From: Diploptera punctata
Lineage: Eukaryota > Arthropoda > Insecta > Blattodea > Blaberidae
Direction of reading: 5' to 3'
Assembly (NCBI GenBank): GCA_030220185.1
Contig: JASPKZ010005705.1
Location: 1,723,501-1,787,500 of the forward strand
Length of the DNA: 64,000 nt
Below the pieces are notes generated by a model, which was not told where the DNA came from, ran no database searches, and saw only the letters and a list, made by a program, of their open reading frames with translations. A program made the translations under genes and the position numbers. This document shows, piece by piece, positions 1 to 10,300 of this stretch (position 1 is its first letter; each line of letters opens with the position of its first letter).

Positions 1-118
1 ACAAGCTGAAGATGAAGCATGTGCTTCGAAAGTACTCTAGATCCTACACCCAAAGTTGTAAATTTTACATTAGTAACCTCAACGGTGTTTCGTCATGAAT
101 TTTAAAAGTATCCACACA
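1..118 (+). mobile_element. Penelope-like element 3' terminal fragment
   Basis: The stretch matches, in the same order, the ends of the better preserved Penelope-like copy at 35.9-36.3 kb. It has a gctgaagatg-type lead, a hairpin (gaagca/tgcttc), cgaaag, then an AT-rich segment with acctcaacggtgttt and gaattttaaaagtat. No coding part remains. The window edge may cut the element. The assignment rests on similarity to the other copies in this window. Confidence 0.5.
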
Positions 119-735
119 GCCAACATAGAAAAAATATATTTAAAAATTATCCTTACATCTAAATGACAATAAACAAAATTATTACATGTTATATCTACAA
201 TATATTTTTTAATCTAGATTTAACGAATGAAATGTAAAATGTACATGATAGAAAAATGAGAGAAAAATAAACGATTAATGACATAGGATACATTTAGTTT
301 TCGAGAAAAAGTAATTATTTAACAACAAATAATTGTATAAACGTGTCTTAAAAGTGTCAAATGTGCACAACCCCTCAATTCTTTAGGGAGGGAATTCCAG
401 GAACGGGCAGAGGCTACTGTGAAATAAGTAGTATAAGAGGAAGTGCTATGGAGAGAGATTGTTAGCAGACTGTTGTCTTGTGACCTAGTGTCAATATTGT
501 GGTAAGATGATAAATTCTCAAATCTGATAGCCAGGTAGCTAGGAGTGTAGGATTGCAGAAGCTTGAAAACAAGTGAAAGAGAGTGATATTTACATATTTC
601 ATTAAGACGGAGCCAAGACAGCTTACTGAAGTGTTCGGAAATATGATAATAACCGCGGATATTTAAAATAATACAAATGCAAGCATTATGAATATGCTGT
701 AGTATCTGCCAGAAGTCATAATTATTTATCACACC
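119..735 (-). mobile_element. CR1/L2-type LINE, 3' part
   Basis: A minus-strand non-LTR retrotransposon fragment. The last part of the reverse transcriptase ORF (319-732) is followed by an AT-rich 3' UTR. The UTR matches the copy at 46.8-46.95 kb (ctatgtcattaatc..., ttcgttaaatctagatt). The 5' part is missing. It lies head to head with another LINE of the same type that starts at about 733. Confidence 0.7.
319..732 (-). pseudogene. LINE reverse transcriptase C-terminal fragment
   Basis: An open frame of 137 codons encodes the tail of a CR1/L2-type ORF2 protein. Recognisable blocks are LSWLRLNEICKYHSLSLVFK, then SYTPSYLAIRFENLSSYHNI, then DTRSQ, and near the end SARSWNSLPKELR. These match the usual family pattern of a short helix, a PxYL segment and a closing (F/A)xxWNSLP motif. 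The YADD catalytic box would lie upstream and is absent, so the piece cannot be active. The first Met is internal to the original protein. Its close relative is at 46.5-46.8 kb. Confidence 0.7.
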
Positions 736-758
736 ACTTCACTAGACTCTCTGATACA

Positions 759-1914
759 CATAAATTAGATACCCGATCCCATCAGCACATTACATAAATT
801 AGATACCCGATCCCTTCAGCACATTACGTAAATTAGATACCCGATCCCTTCAGCACATTACGTAAATTAGATACCCGATCCCTTCAGCACATTACGTAAA
901 TTAGATACCCGATCCCTTCAGCAGATTACGTAAATTAGATACCCGATCCCTTCAGCACATTACATAAATTAGATACCCGATCCCTTCAGCACATTACGTA
1001 AATTAGATACCCGATCCCTTCAGCACATTACATAAATTAGATACCCGATCCCTTCAGCACATTACGTAAATTAGATACCCGATCCCTTCAGCACATTACA
1101 TAAATTAGATACCCGATCCCTTCAGCACATTACGTAAATTAGATACCCGATCCCTTCAGCACATTACGTAAATTAGATACCCGATCCCTTCAGCACATTA
1201 CATAAATTAGATACCCGATCCCTTCAGCACATTACATAAATTAGATACCCGATCCCTTCAGCACATTACGTAAATTAGATACCCGATCCCTTCAGCACAT
1301 TACGTAAATTAGATACGCGATCCCTTCAGCACATTACGTAAATTAGATACCCGATCCCTTCAGCACATTACGTAAATTAGATACCCGATCCCTTCAGCAC
1401 ATTACGTAAATTAGATACCCGATCCCTTCAGCACATTACATAAATTAGATACCCGATCCCTTCAGCACATTACGTAAATTAGATACCCGATCCCTTCAGC
1501 ACATTACGTAAATTAGATACCCGATCCCTTCAGCACATTACATAAATTAGATACCCGATCCCTTCAGCACATTACATAAATTAGATACCCGATCCCTTCA
1601 GCACATTACATAAATTAGATACCCGATCCCTTCAGCACATTACGTAAATTAGATACCCGATCCCTTCAGCACATTACGTAAATTAGATACCCGATCCCTT
1701 CAGCACATTACATAAATTAGATACCCGATCCCTTCAGCACATTACATAAATTAGATACCCGATCCCTTCAGCACATTACGTAAATTAGATACCCGATCCC
1801 TTCAGCACATTACGTAAATTAGATACCCGATCCCTTCAGCACATTACGTAAATTAGATACCCGATCCCTTCAGCACATTACATAAATTAGATACCCGATC
1901 CCTTCAGCACATTG
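759..1914 (+). repeat. 34-bp minisatellite, 34 units
   Basis: Unit starts fall at 759 + 34k with no length change; the last unit starts at 1881. The unit is attacgtaaattagata followed by cccgatcccttcagcac. One position alternates: reading the four bases before aatt, 20 units have cgta and 14 have cata. Rare private changes are cccatcagc in unit 1, cagcagatta at about 920 and atacgcga at about 1315. Unit 1 matches the LINE codons best and is the likely founder. The unit length is not a multiple of three, so the array breaks the frame. Confidence 0.97.
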
Positions 1915-2041
1915 TCCTTTATATTCCTTCTCATCACACTATTACTCGAAATCTTTTACAGTTTCTCTTGCTAGAACATGGAATTATTTTCCATCCTACG
2001 TCAGAGACTGCCAAACTTTACCATCCTTTAAAACAAACTGA
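1915..2041 (+). pseudogene. LINE reverse transcriptase C-terminal codons after the array
   Basis: After the array one frame reads SLARTWNYFPSYVRDCQTLP then SFKTN and a stop. This is the WNxxP closing motif seen in the fragments at 319-732 and 46.6-46.8 kb. A frame change lies just upstream, near the acagtttctcttgc stretch. The 39.6-39.78 kb relative has the same ending (NYLRSYVRDYQT). The fragment is not functional. Confidence 0.65.
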
Positions 2042-2316
2042 TAATAAAATTATTAACAGAAACATCTGACTAATGGTTTTTTTAACAATCAATAATAATT
2101 TGTTTTTCCTTTATTCAATACAAATTGTATTATGATTTACCAATATTTTTATCTAATGTCTCTTACATAATATATAAAAACGATAGATTCATTCATTGCA
2201 TTTATTACTTTCTATGTATCTATTTTTCGTTTATAGTAGATTCGAGCTGTTATTGCATTGTGTATATTTCTTTAATTAGTTTTAATTTTAATTTCGTCAA
2301 TTTTATTGTATTGTTA

Positions 2317-2374
2317 GACATTATTTTTATTATTGTTCAGTTCACGACATTATTTTTATTATTGTTCAGTTCAT
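2317..2374 (+). repeat. 29-bp tandem duplication
   Basis: gacattatttttattattg followed by ttcagttca occurs twice in a row, in the 3' UTR of the LINE. Confidence 0.8.
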
Positions 2375-2618
2375 TGTTTAGCATGTAATGTTATTGTAAT
2401 TTTTTTGTATTTAAATTTCATGTGTTTGTCCAGGTGAGTGGAAGAGAAGGCCATATCGCCTTAACTACACCAGGTTAAATAAATAAATAATAATAATCGA
2501 AATGTGGCAACATAAGACTCTGCATAAGGGGTTGTATTAATGAAAAAGGGAGAAAATTCTTTAAGCATCTAATACAATGTAAGATAGAGAAAGTCTAGTA
2601 TCACATTATTAATATTAA

Positions 2619-2641
2619 TTATTATTAGTAGTAGCACTAGC

Positions 2642-2678
<37 letters not shown>

Positions 2679-2702
2679 ATAATAATAATCATATTATTAC
2701 TG

Positions 2703-2742
<40 letters not shown>

Positions 2743-2755
2743 TATTATTATTATT
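2619..2755. repeat. (TAG)n/(TTA)n microsatellite
   Basis: A trinucleotide run that moves from attatt through tag repeats to att repeats. It lies between a LINE 3' end and a dispersed repeat. Confidence 0.9.
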
Positions 2756-3040
2756 CCCTGCATGGTATCTTTACCTTGTCGTGGTGGAGTGGCTTGCGTG
2801 CTTAAATGATCCTGAGAGCTATGCCGGCGGTAGCATTGCTGCCGATAGGGTTACCCATGCCGGACTGGTCGAAGGTGATAAGCCAGACGAAAAAAGTACC
2901 TTGGGCGAAAGAGTGACGATCTTTCACCGTAAAAATACAACCGTCAAGAATTGCACTGGGGTAAAATTTTCCGGAGGTCAAATAGTCCCCCATTCGGTTC
3001 TCCGGGCGGGGACTACTTCAGGGAACCCATGCCAAAGGCT
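2756..3040 (+). mobile_element. dispersed retroelement repeat (LINE 5' region or SINE)
   Basis: A GC-richer block begins at about ccttgtcgtggtggagtggc and ends ccaaaggctcaaac before (att)n. A second copy lies on the minus strand at 5098-5312. The start resembles a widespread invertebrate non-LTR 5' region, and tggtggagtgg also resembles a tRNA A box. A 93-codon frame crosses it but shows no known domain. It could be a LINE 5' end or a SINE with a TTA tail. Confidence 0.5.
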
Positions 3041-3244
3041 CAAACATTATTATTATTATTAGTAATAGTAGTAGCAGTAGTAGTATTATTAGTAATTATA
3101 ATTATAATAATTATTATTATTATTATTATTAGTAGTAGTAGTAGTAGTAGTAATAGTAGTAGTAGTAGCAGTATTATTATTAGTAGTAGTAGTATTAGCA
3201 GTAGTAGTATTAGCTCCCATTGTCCATGCTCTCTCTCTCTCTCG

Positions 3245-3276
<32 letters not shown>

Positions 3277-3285
3277 TATATACGC
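3041..3285. repeat. (TTA)n, (TAG)n, (CT)n and (TA)n compound microsatellite
   Basis: att/tag repeats run to about 3214, a ct run spans 3228-3244, and ta repeats run to 3285. Predicted I- or S-rich peptides here are artefacts. Confidence 0.9.
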
Positions 3286-3444
3286 CTTTAACCTTGGCAC
3301 TCACTACAGTTAATTTAATAACACACAAAAGGCTTACACAATATACAACTAATAATAAAAGTACAATAGTATATTACGATGCGAGGTTGGCAAATTGTGT
3401 TTTACAGAAGCGAGTAAAATGCTTAAAACCGAGCGACAGCGAGG

Positions 3445-3980
3445 ATTTTAATTTCCGAGATTCCGAAAAACGCTTCACAAAATAATGTGCGTTCTGCATT
3501 ATTTTTTGCGCGATGGTGTTTACAAAATAATAAATAATAGTAAAATAATAGCATCTTCGTTGGAAATAGTTGCGTTCATTATAAACAACTGACTAACGTT
3601 AACAGTGTGGGAGATGTTTATTATTGAAACTACAGCAGGCCGTGATACCAATCAGTTATAATATGGCGGCAGGTACATATTTATTGATTTATATTGTTTC
3701 ATATAAAGTTCAGTTCATTTAAAATGCAGTCATTTGTTTCGTATAATGTATATTAACACTACCTTTTGGATATGTTTGTATATACAATGTATGTAGTATA
3801 TATAGAGGGCAGTGGTTTTTACTTCCCCCATGCGTGTTTGTAATATGTAATATTACAGTGTAGTTATTTTTTTACAGTATAGTTATTTAGGTTGGCAACC
3901 CCGAAATGTAGGAAGTTGAACTTTCAATCATGGTCACCATTGCTGTAAGTACGACAAAACGCACTATCGCGCAAAAAAAA
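3445..3980 (+). repeat. unclassified dispersed repeat, copy 1
   Basis: This matches 57296-57850 on the opposite strand along its whole length. Landmarks are atttccgagattc, cattattttttgcgcgatg, ggccgtgataccaatcag, cagttcatttaaa, ggcagtggtttttacttc and atcgcgcaaaaaaa. Two inverted copies of ttttttgcgcgat(a/g)gtg lie at about 3500 and 3965, so the core may be a TIR element. Homology extends past the left one. No coding capacity was seen. Confidence 0.6.
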
Positions 3981-4240
3981 TTAAAATAATAGTAATAATG
4001 AAAATAATCTAGAACTTGATTAAATTATTGACTTAATGATTGAAATGCAAAATATAAAATAATAACACAAATATACCTAGAATTTGTTTATATACTGTAT
4101 TGTATAAGGAAATATTTTTGTAAGCCAGTTTTTAACTGTTTTCAGTCGGGCAGTCCTTGATATAAGAGGGGAGGAAATTCCAAGGCGGGTACTCGAAACG
4201 AAGAAGAGTGAGGAGTAGTGAAAAATTCAATGTAGAGGTA
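3981..4240 (-). mobile_element. CR1/L2-type LINE fragment split by a TIR element
   Basis: On the minus strand the region reads LINE C-terminal codons with one frame slip (NFLPSYIKDCPTENS), then the AT-rich 3' UTR. The matching copy is at 29.44-29.70 kb. On the codon side the LINE is interrupted at a TA by the element at 4241-4584 and may continue to about 4740. Confidence 0.55.
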
Positions 4241-4584
4241 TAGTCGGCTCAGTCATTTAGTTTACAGGCGGCATCAAAAGCAACTGTTTTCCTCTGGTTT
4301 AAAAAATACATTGTTACTGCCAGGTAGAGCCGGAGAGTTGTCGTTAGAGACTTCTAAGACGCCGCTCCTATCACTAAAAACTGAAAACAGTTATCTCCCA
4401 ATAATGTTTTCGCATTTTTAAATGGCGTTACCATGTCTACTCCACGTGGATAAAATTATCTTAACAGCGCAACGTTGCGGGTAACTGTAGTTGGAAAAAT
4501 GTATTTTAGTGAATAAAATTGACAACACCGCTTGATATGCTGAATACTTATGCGTGCTAGTAAACTAAATGACTGAGCCGACTA
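4241..4584. mobile_element. TIR element (MITE), short copy
   Basis: The ends are near-perfect inverted repeats of about 25 bp starting tagtcggctcagtcatttag. TA flanks both sides (4239-4240 and 4585-4586). It is 344 bp with no ORF. A longer relative at 60525-61012 shares both ends and most of the interior. TA duplication and size fit a non-autonomous Tc1/mariner-type element. Family membership is inferred. Confidence 0.8.
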
Positions 4585-4978
4585 TACAGTTAAGCTATCT
4601 CTCGACCGTGTGTTTAAGTTAAGGTAGGAAGATTGTGAATGGAAGCGAGTAGAAAGGTAAAGAGATGATTAAGTGGGCAAGGTGTAATTTTACAACTAAT
4701 ATAATCAATGTACTCTATAGAGTGTAACATATAAGAACAAAAATAAAAAGTTGATATCGTGAGTATTCATTTTATTATACCTTGCTGTATGGATTTTGGA
4801 ATCCTTAGGTTCAATCAGGCATTCATTGAGCTCTTCCACTAATCTCTATCAGCTAATTGAATCTAGTTCTAATCTCCGATATATTTTCCACAGGGGTTAT
4901 CCAATATAATTTTTTTAAGTATTTCTGGCATCACCTATTCGAACTACATGATATGCTTTTCTCAATTTCCTAGACTTA
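4585..4978. other. unassigned AT-rich stretch
   Basis: The first 150 bases may be the 5' continuation of the minus-strand LINE fragment, heavily decayed. Nothing else is recognised. Confidence 0.3.
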
Positions 4979-5080
4979 ATAACTAACTCACTGACACTAT
5001 CGAACCCGTAAGTTCATGGCCGCGAGGATATAAGTTCTCCATATATCCCTATCCTGAGCTAAAGTTTTCCAATTTACATC
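4979..5080 (-). mobile_element. RTE-like LINE 3' end fragment
   Basis: It begins taactaactcactgacacta and continues with the reverse complement of the LINE end seen at 55.9-56.0 kb (cgaacccgtaagttcatggc). Only about 100 bp remain. Confidence 0.7.
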
Positions 5081-5097
5081 AGGAGAATTTTAACCCA

Positions 5098-5312
5098 ATG
5101 TAACCCATGTCCGCGTTTCTTCACGTTGTGTTTTTACTGTGAAATATCGTCACTCTTTCGACCAAGGTACTTGTTTCGTCTAACTTATCGCCTTCGACCT
5201 GTCTGGCATGGGCAAAGTTTCAGCAGCAATGCTACCGTCGGCATAGCTCTCGAGGTAATTTAAGCACGCAAGCCACTGCATCACGATAAGGTAAAGATAC
5301 CATGGAGGGTCC
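5098..5312 (-). mobile_element. dispersed retroelement repeat, second copy
   Basis: The reverse complement matches 2756-2960: a gtggcttgcgtgc-type start, agctatgccgacggtagcat, then gaaagagtgacgat. It is more diverged and has lost its 3' part. Confidence 0.6.
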
Positions 5313-5390
5313 TCCGTATTCGGTCAACTATATAAACAATGCAGTCACTCAGTGTGAAAATACATTCATTCTTAATTATCACCCCTTATA

Positions 5391-5913
5391 CAGGGTGTAA
5401 TAAAACTCAACGGCAAAAATTCAGGAATCAATTCCTCATATTAAGAGAAGAAAAAAAGTTTGTGCAACTTGTGTCCGAAAATGTATAATTACAGGGATTT
5501 TCGAACTTTTATGAATGTTTGTAAACCACTGAATATAGACATAATACTCACTTTCTCAGCACAATGTTAACCACTGAAAACATACTTATTCCCATCACAT
5601 TGCAAACCACTAAAAACAGACCAGACAAACCGATCAGTTGCGGCTAAAAGTAACTTAAATATGACGGGAAATCATTTGCAGGTGCTAACAAGTATTCAGG
5701 TGAAAACAATTTTATTCGCAATACGTTTCCTTATTTACAGTGTGATGGAAAAAGTATGTTTTCAGTGGTTTATAGTGTGCTGAGAAGGTTCATAAAAGTT
5801 CGAATAAATCTGTAATTATAAGTTTCCGAACACACATTTCACTAGATTTCTTTTCTTCTCTCAATATGAGGAATTATTCCTGAAATGTTGCCGTTCAGTT
5901 TTGTTACACTCTG
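5391..5913. mobile_element. foldback element with long inverted repeats
   Basis: The left arm (5391 to about 5605) starts cagggtgtaataaaactcaa. The right arm (about 5742-5913) is its inverted match ending gttttgttacactctg. Shared blocks include ttcaggaat..attcctcatatt, ttcgaacttttatgaa and aaccactgaaaacatac. The left arm has an internal duplication. No ORF and no clear target duplication were seen. Confidence 0.75.
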
Positions 5914-6424
5914 CAGAATCTAACATTCATCTTAAAATTATATTTTCGAAAACTTTCCGTTTTTTTTTGTTTTTTTTTTTGTCTTCCCTAAATGTAAAAA
6001 ATCACGTTTCGTACCCATAGGTAGCATTCGCCATAAACCTAACTGAAAGTATTTTATTTACTTTTTTTGAAAGTACAGTAAAATTTACATTTTTACATTT
6101 TTTATTTTGATAATTGGTAGTAGGTTAGAATCTCCTTCGTTTATTTCACTGTCAAAAGCAATATTGCAAATGCCTGGCTGAATAACTCTAATTTGTTTTA
6201 AATTTCATTAGCACATATTTTGAATATATTACATGCATTATCATTTTTTCTTGATATAGGGATACTTTAAAAATCCACAAAAGAGACCATTTCATTCTGA
6301 TCTTATTTTAGGGGCCATATGTTTACTTGTAAGCCTATGTTAACATTGACATTAAAAATGCATTGTTAAAATCTCCGTTGAGGTGTTAATCAAAACATTA
6401 AAATTATAGTATAAAATATATCCT
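5914..6424. other. unassigned AT-rich DNA
   Basis: No ORF, repeat pair or RNA signature was recognised. It could be intron of the gene whose exon lies at 7000-7327. Confidence 0.3.
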
Positions 6425-6724
6425 CAACTCCTGTCCAATTCAGTGTCGGGTCGAGGTATGAGATGAGATGAAGTATATTTTACAGAGGTCTGTGAATGAC
6501 AAGGGTGCCGGCCGACCACGCCTGACGCACCATGAATGACATGAAACGAAGTGGATAGTAGGGAGAAATGGTGGAATGAAGTTGTGGCAGGGGAAAACGG
6601 GAGAAACCCCGAGAAATAACTGTCCAAGTTCCATTTCGTCCACCACGAAACCCATATGGATTAACCGATACTCGATATCGGGACCCCAGCGGTGAGAGGC
6701 TGTCTAACCGCTTGCGCCACGGAA
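6425..6724 (-). mobile_element. tRNA-derived SINE (type D)
   Basis: On the minus strand it starts ttccgtggcgcaagcggtta, an A-box-like tRNA head, with a B-box-like atcggttaatcc about 50 nt later. A body with ctcgtggtggacgaaatgg-like sequence follows, then a (catct)n-like tail. Only one copy was seen here. The two short minus-strand frames across it are incidental. Confidence 0.6.
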
Positions 6725-6993
6725 TATAAAATTATAAAAAATAATATAAATCTATTTTTAAAAAGTGAAGTAACAGACATACAATGTAAATTATTTTAAA
6801 CTTATATTATAATGTAAACATTTATTATTAAAAACAATAAATTCGATATTTTAAATAGAGTATTGCATGTTGAAATAATTTAAATGATTTGCGAATTGGT
6901 CTCGAAATTCCGACCTCGCTATAAACATCTCAACGTATCCATGAAACTTTACTGTAATAATAAATAATCATTATAAATGTGTTTGAAATAATA

Positions 6994-7003
6994 ATTTACC
7001 TGG
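6994..7003 (-). promoter_or_regulatory. 5' splice donor after the candidate first coding exon
   Basis: The minus strand reads ccag|gtaaat, a strong donor match. The open frame runs on for only 10 codons before a stop, in AT-rich DNA, which supports splicing at 6999/6998. The intron would be phase 1. Confidence 0.5.
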
Positions 7004-7327
7004 AACAAGCCTTGGTCCATTTGCAGCCGTGAGGGATCCACTACCATACTTGACATGCAGTGGGTCGGCATTGGTGGAGACAACAGCAATCTCGTCTAAT
7101 TCGTGGTTACTGCAAAAACTGCTGTGATGGTGATCGGCACCTCCTGGGGAGGAGCAAGCGGCCCCACCGTAGCGGGAACCTCCGCTACCTATCACAAGCC
7201 TCGTGCTGCTGGAGCTCGAACCCGGATCACACGGTAGAACTCCACCACCGCTTCCACCACTAAACGGCCCCGGTGATGACTGCTTCCGACCCCGCAGGGA
7301 TAGAACCAGGCGCTTCGCAGTGGACAT
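7000..7327 (-). CDS. candidate first coding exon of a host gene, product unknown
   Basis: From the ATG at 7327 the frame gives 109 codons before the donor. The start is MSTAKRLVLSLRGRKQSSPG. Low-complexity Gly/Ser-rich sequence follows (FSGGSGGG, SSSSS, GGSRYGG), then HHHSS and a more complex tail (HELDEIAVVSTNADPLHVKY, near NGPRLVPG). The block is far richer in GC than its surroundings, shows no match to the repeats here, and ends at a good donor. No domain is recognisable. The N-terminus looks basic and disordered. Downstream exons would lie beyond coordinate 1. I cannot name the gene, and a processed-gene fragment is possible. Confidence 0.5.
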
Positions 7328-10300
7328 CCAACTGTATCTGAACTCTTAAATTACATATTTTTCTTATCTTGATTCATAAAATTCTTCCACTTCTTCTTTA
7401 AGTTAACATGTCCAATTTTTAAATAATTTATATTCACTTTGACATTTTATTCCTTGGATAAATGTCAAAGACTTTCGATGTCTCTTTTTAGTTTGCTTTG
7501 CCTCCACAATTACTGAAATATGACTGAAATCAGTTTAATTAAACATATTTTCCTCAACAATTTCTCTGAAACTTTACTTCAATCCACGTTTTTCTCCATC
7601 AATAACAAAATTATTCTGCAAATTACTTCAATTTAAATTTTATTTTCACAAAAATGACGAAAATCCTCTGAATCTTACATCAATTAATATTCTTTAATGA
7701 TGACCAAATCTTCTCAATTTTATTTAATTGGATTATAATCTCTTAAGATAATAATTAGTACTTTCTGTGCCTCAAAATAAAAAACAACTAAATTTCTTGT
7801 TCACTACAATTCAAACTTCCATCACCAATACAAGCTTCCAATTTACAGACAAAAAATGTCTTAATATGACGTTCGACTGTCAACTAATTTGCAAGTTCAA
7901 CGACCCATACAAACTGACCAGTACTCTCTATTTTTTGTCTAACTAGATTACTAAAAATATTTTACCATTTCCAACTGATAGAAACTTGTAAATTTCCTTT
8001 GATGATACAAAGCATTGAAGATTTCTTCTACTCTAATTCAGAAAGAAAATTCTTTTGAACTTGTACCAAAAGCTTGTGGCTAAGGCAACCAACTTTGTCG
8101 TAACTTTAGCTAGTGCCTTAAACCTAAATATAAAGGAACAATCGCCGCTATCTTTAAATGTTATGTCTCTAGAAACTTCTTAGAAACTCATCAACATAGT
8201 TTCATATGTTTATAGCAATTAAAAGTGTATTTATTGAAATTTAATTCATCTATTAACGCATCATTATCTTTACAAATGTTAAAAGTAATTCTGAAAATAT
8301 TCTGGGATTATATACAATCCCATAGCAAGTCCTGTAAATTATTTAGCTTGTTCCCAATTAATAAAATGTCGAACACTGACATTTCTACATCCTTCAAAAA
8401 TGCAAGCATTCCAATTACTAATGTAAATTTTATTCTTTTACTTCAGTCTCTCAAAAAAGGGTAAATTACCAAATTACAATTCAATAAAACTCTTTTGCTG
8501 AATTCACTCTCAGAATTTTCAATCCACTAAGAAATAACTTCACAAAGATGGTAGTTTTTTATGTTAGAAAAGTTTGTGTATTCTTCATGCCTTCACTTCC
8601 ATCATGATACTGGACTGTGGTGATGAAACTAGGAACTTCAACTCCGGAACGGATGAAACACTTTTTTTATATATCCTCACTCTTTCAAACAAAATACAGT
8701 AACCTTCCAAGAAAATATGAAGATAGACTTTCTGCTAAACAACTCTATTTATCTTCAGATGGTGGCACAGAAGTTGATGGAGGCACCTGTCTATCTCTCA
8801 CACCCACCCTTTCGTCGTATCAACTCTTCCACAAGAAACCCCTTCACTATATTTTTATCTACCATCAACACACCCTCTTAAATCAAAAGATATTTACAAT
8901 CAACAAACAAAAAGACAAATTCCTGAACTATATAAATTCAAATAAATTCTACTCGACCTTCATTTGTTTTATTTTCATTCTTTCTTCCATGAAAAATAAA
9001 ACGATCTAATAAATTTTCATGAAGTTGAAAAAAAAAATTGTCCTCAGTGCAGAGACATAAAATAGTTGACGAAAGAAGAAACAATCGACAGGTTCTCTCT
9101 AAAATGTTAGAGCCAAATCTAGAAACAAATCACCATGTAGTTGCCTGTCTATAAAACCATGGAAACAACACTATCAACTGTTTCAGTGACGTCAATTCTC
9201 ACAATCGTTATCAGTTGTTTTTCTGCCATCAAATTAACAATCAAACTATCGATTTCAATTAAGAAATTTCTCTGCAAAAATGCTTATCGCCTATCATAAT
9301 GATAACAGCTGCCTACCGATTAAATCGTCCTATACTCTCTTCCTTTTAGACAATTTTATAGTAGTTCAATTTGAAATAGAAAATAATCACTATCAAAGTA
9401 TTAAATGAGATAATATATTAGTTTAAAGTAATTTTTTTAGCATTTGAAAAGTTTTCAATAAATTTCACTAATTTGAAGAGTATTTTTTCAAAACCTATCT
9501 GGCATAGCTAGCAAATTAGATATCGCATCCGAAATATACAAGGAATTGATTTCATACGAGAAAACGTATATACTGAAGAAGAAATACACATATTTTACAC
9601 GGAACCAGAGCACTTCATGAGTAAAATGAACTAAAATATCATAAACGTGTGCTACCAAGTCCAAAGCAACGCTATCAGAGCTTCAAAAAGATCAGAAACA
9701 GTTCAAAAACAAAAATTAAGCAGAACGATTCTTTGAAATATGTTACCTCACTGGTTCCGAACAACAATTAGCAAGACATTGTTTGTTGACTAGCAACAAC
9801 ACAACACAAAATCTGGAAGACAAACCCATCGCAACAATGTCAACTGTCATTGTTTAGGGGTATGGTGCATTTCACATCTCACATATTGCCACGTGAGCTA
9901 GGGTGAAAATGAAAGGTATGCGAACATCCCTACAGGAACACACGAAGTTACTGCCTCCACCAACAGATTTACCCTCACAAATAAGACAAATTCGTAAATC
10001 CATCTTCATGTTTAAAATTCTCTATTCGTATGTATACGAAACCATGATGCTCACTTGTCTAGGTTCTCGGCGCTTCTAAGGCTTCCACGCACTAACGCCA
10101 AGAAACAAACGAGAAATGATTTTCGTTGCCACTTTTTTCCCCTTCAACTGTTAACAAAAATCACTTTTAAATGTATTAAGTGACAAAACACACACGATTC
10201 ACACGCGGAAGTAAGAAAGACGGTGTGCATTTCAATGGTAGCATCATCTGGAAATGGAATATTCCAAGTTCAGAAATACCCGTATAGTGGAGAATGTGAG

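Larger units (their letters stand above)
733..2490 (+). mobile_element. CR1/L2-type LINE 3' end carrying a minisatellite
   Basis: A plus-strand LINE tail. A few codons (733-790) lead into a 34-bp tandem array (759-1914), then the last reverse transcriptase codons (1915-2041). A long AT-rich 3' UTR follows, ending gccttaactacaccagg then ttaaataaataaataat. The same 3' terminus recurs at 17.69, 29.30 and 47.09 kb. The single-unit relative at 39.6 kb shows that the array is an expansion inside the ORF. Confidence 0.7.

Noticed and set aside
759..1914. CRISPR-like array
   Set aside because: The units abut directly with no unique spacers, and the setting is an insect LINE.
2781..3062. 93-codon frame read as a gene
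   Set aside because: It lies in a dispersed repeat with a second copy at 5.1-5.3 kb, and no protein family is recognised.
8617..9009. 130-codon plus-strand ORF
   Set aside because: AT-rich, no recognisable domain, no splice or promoter support; may be chance in non-repetitive DNA.
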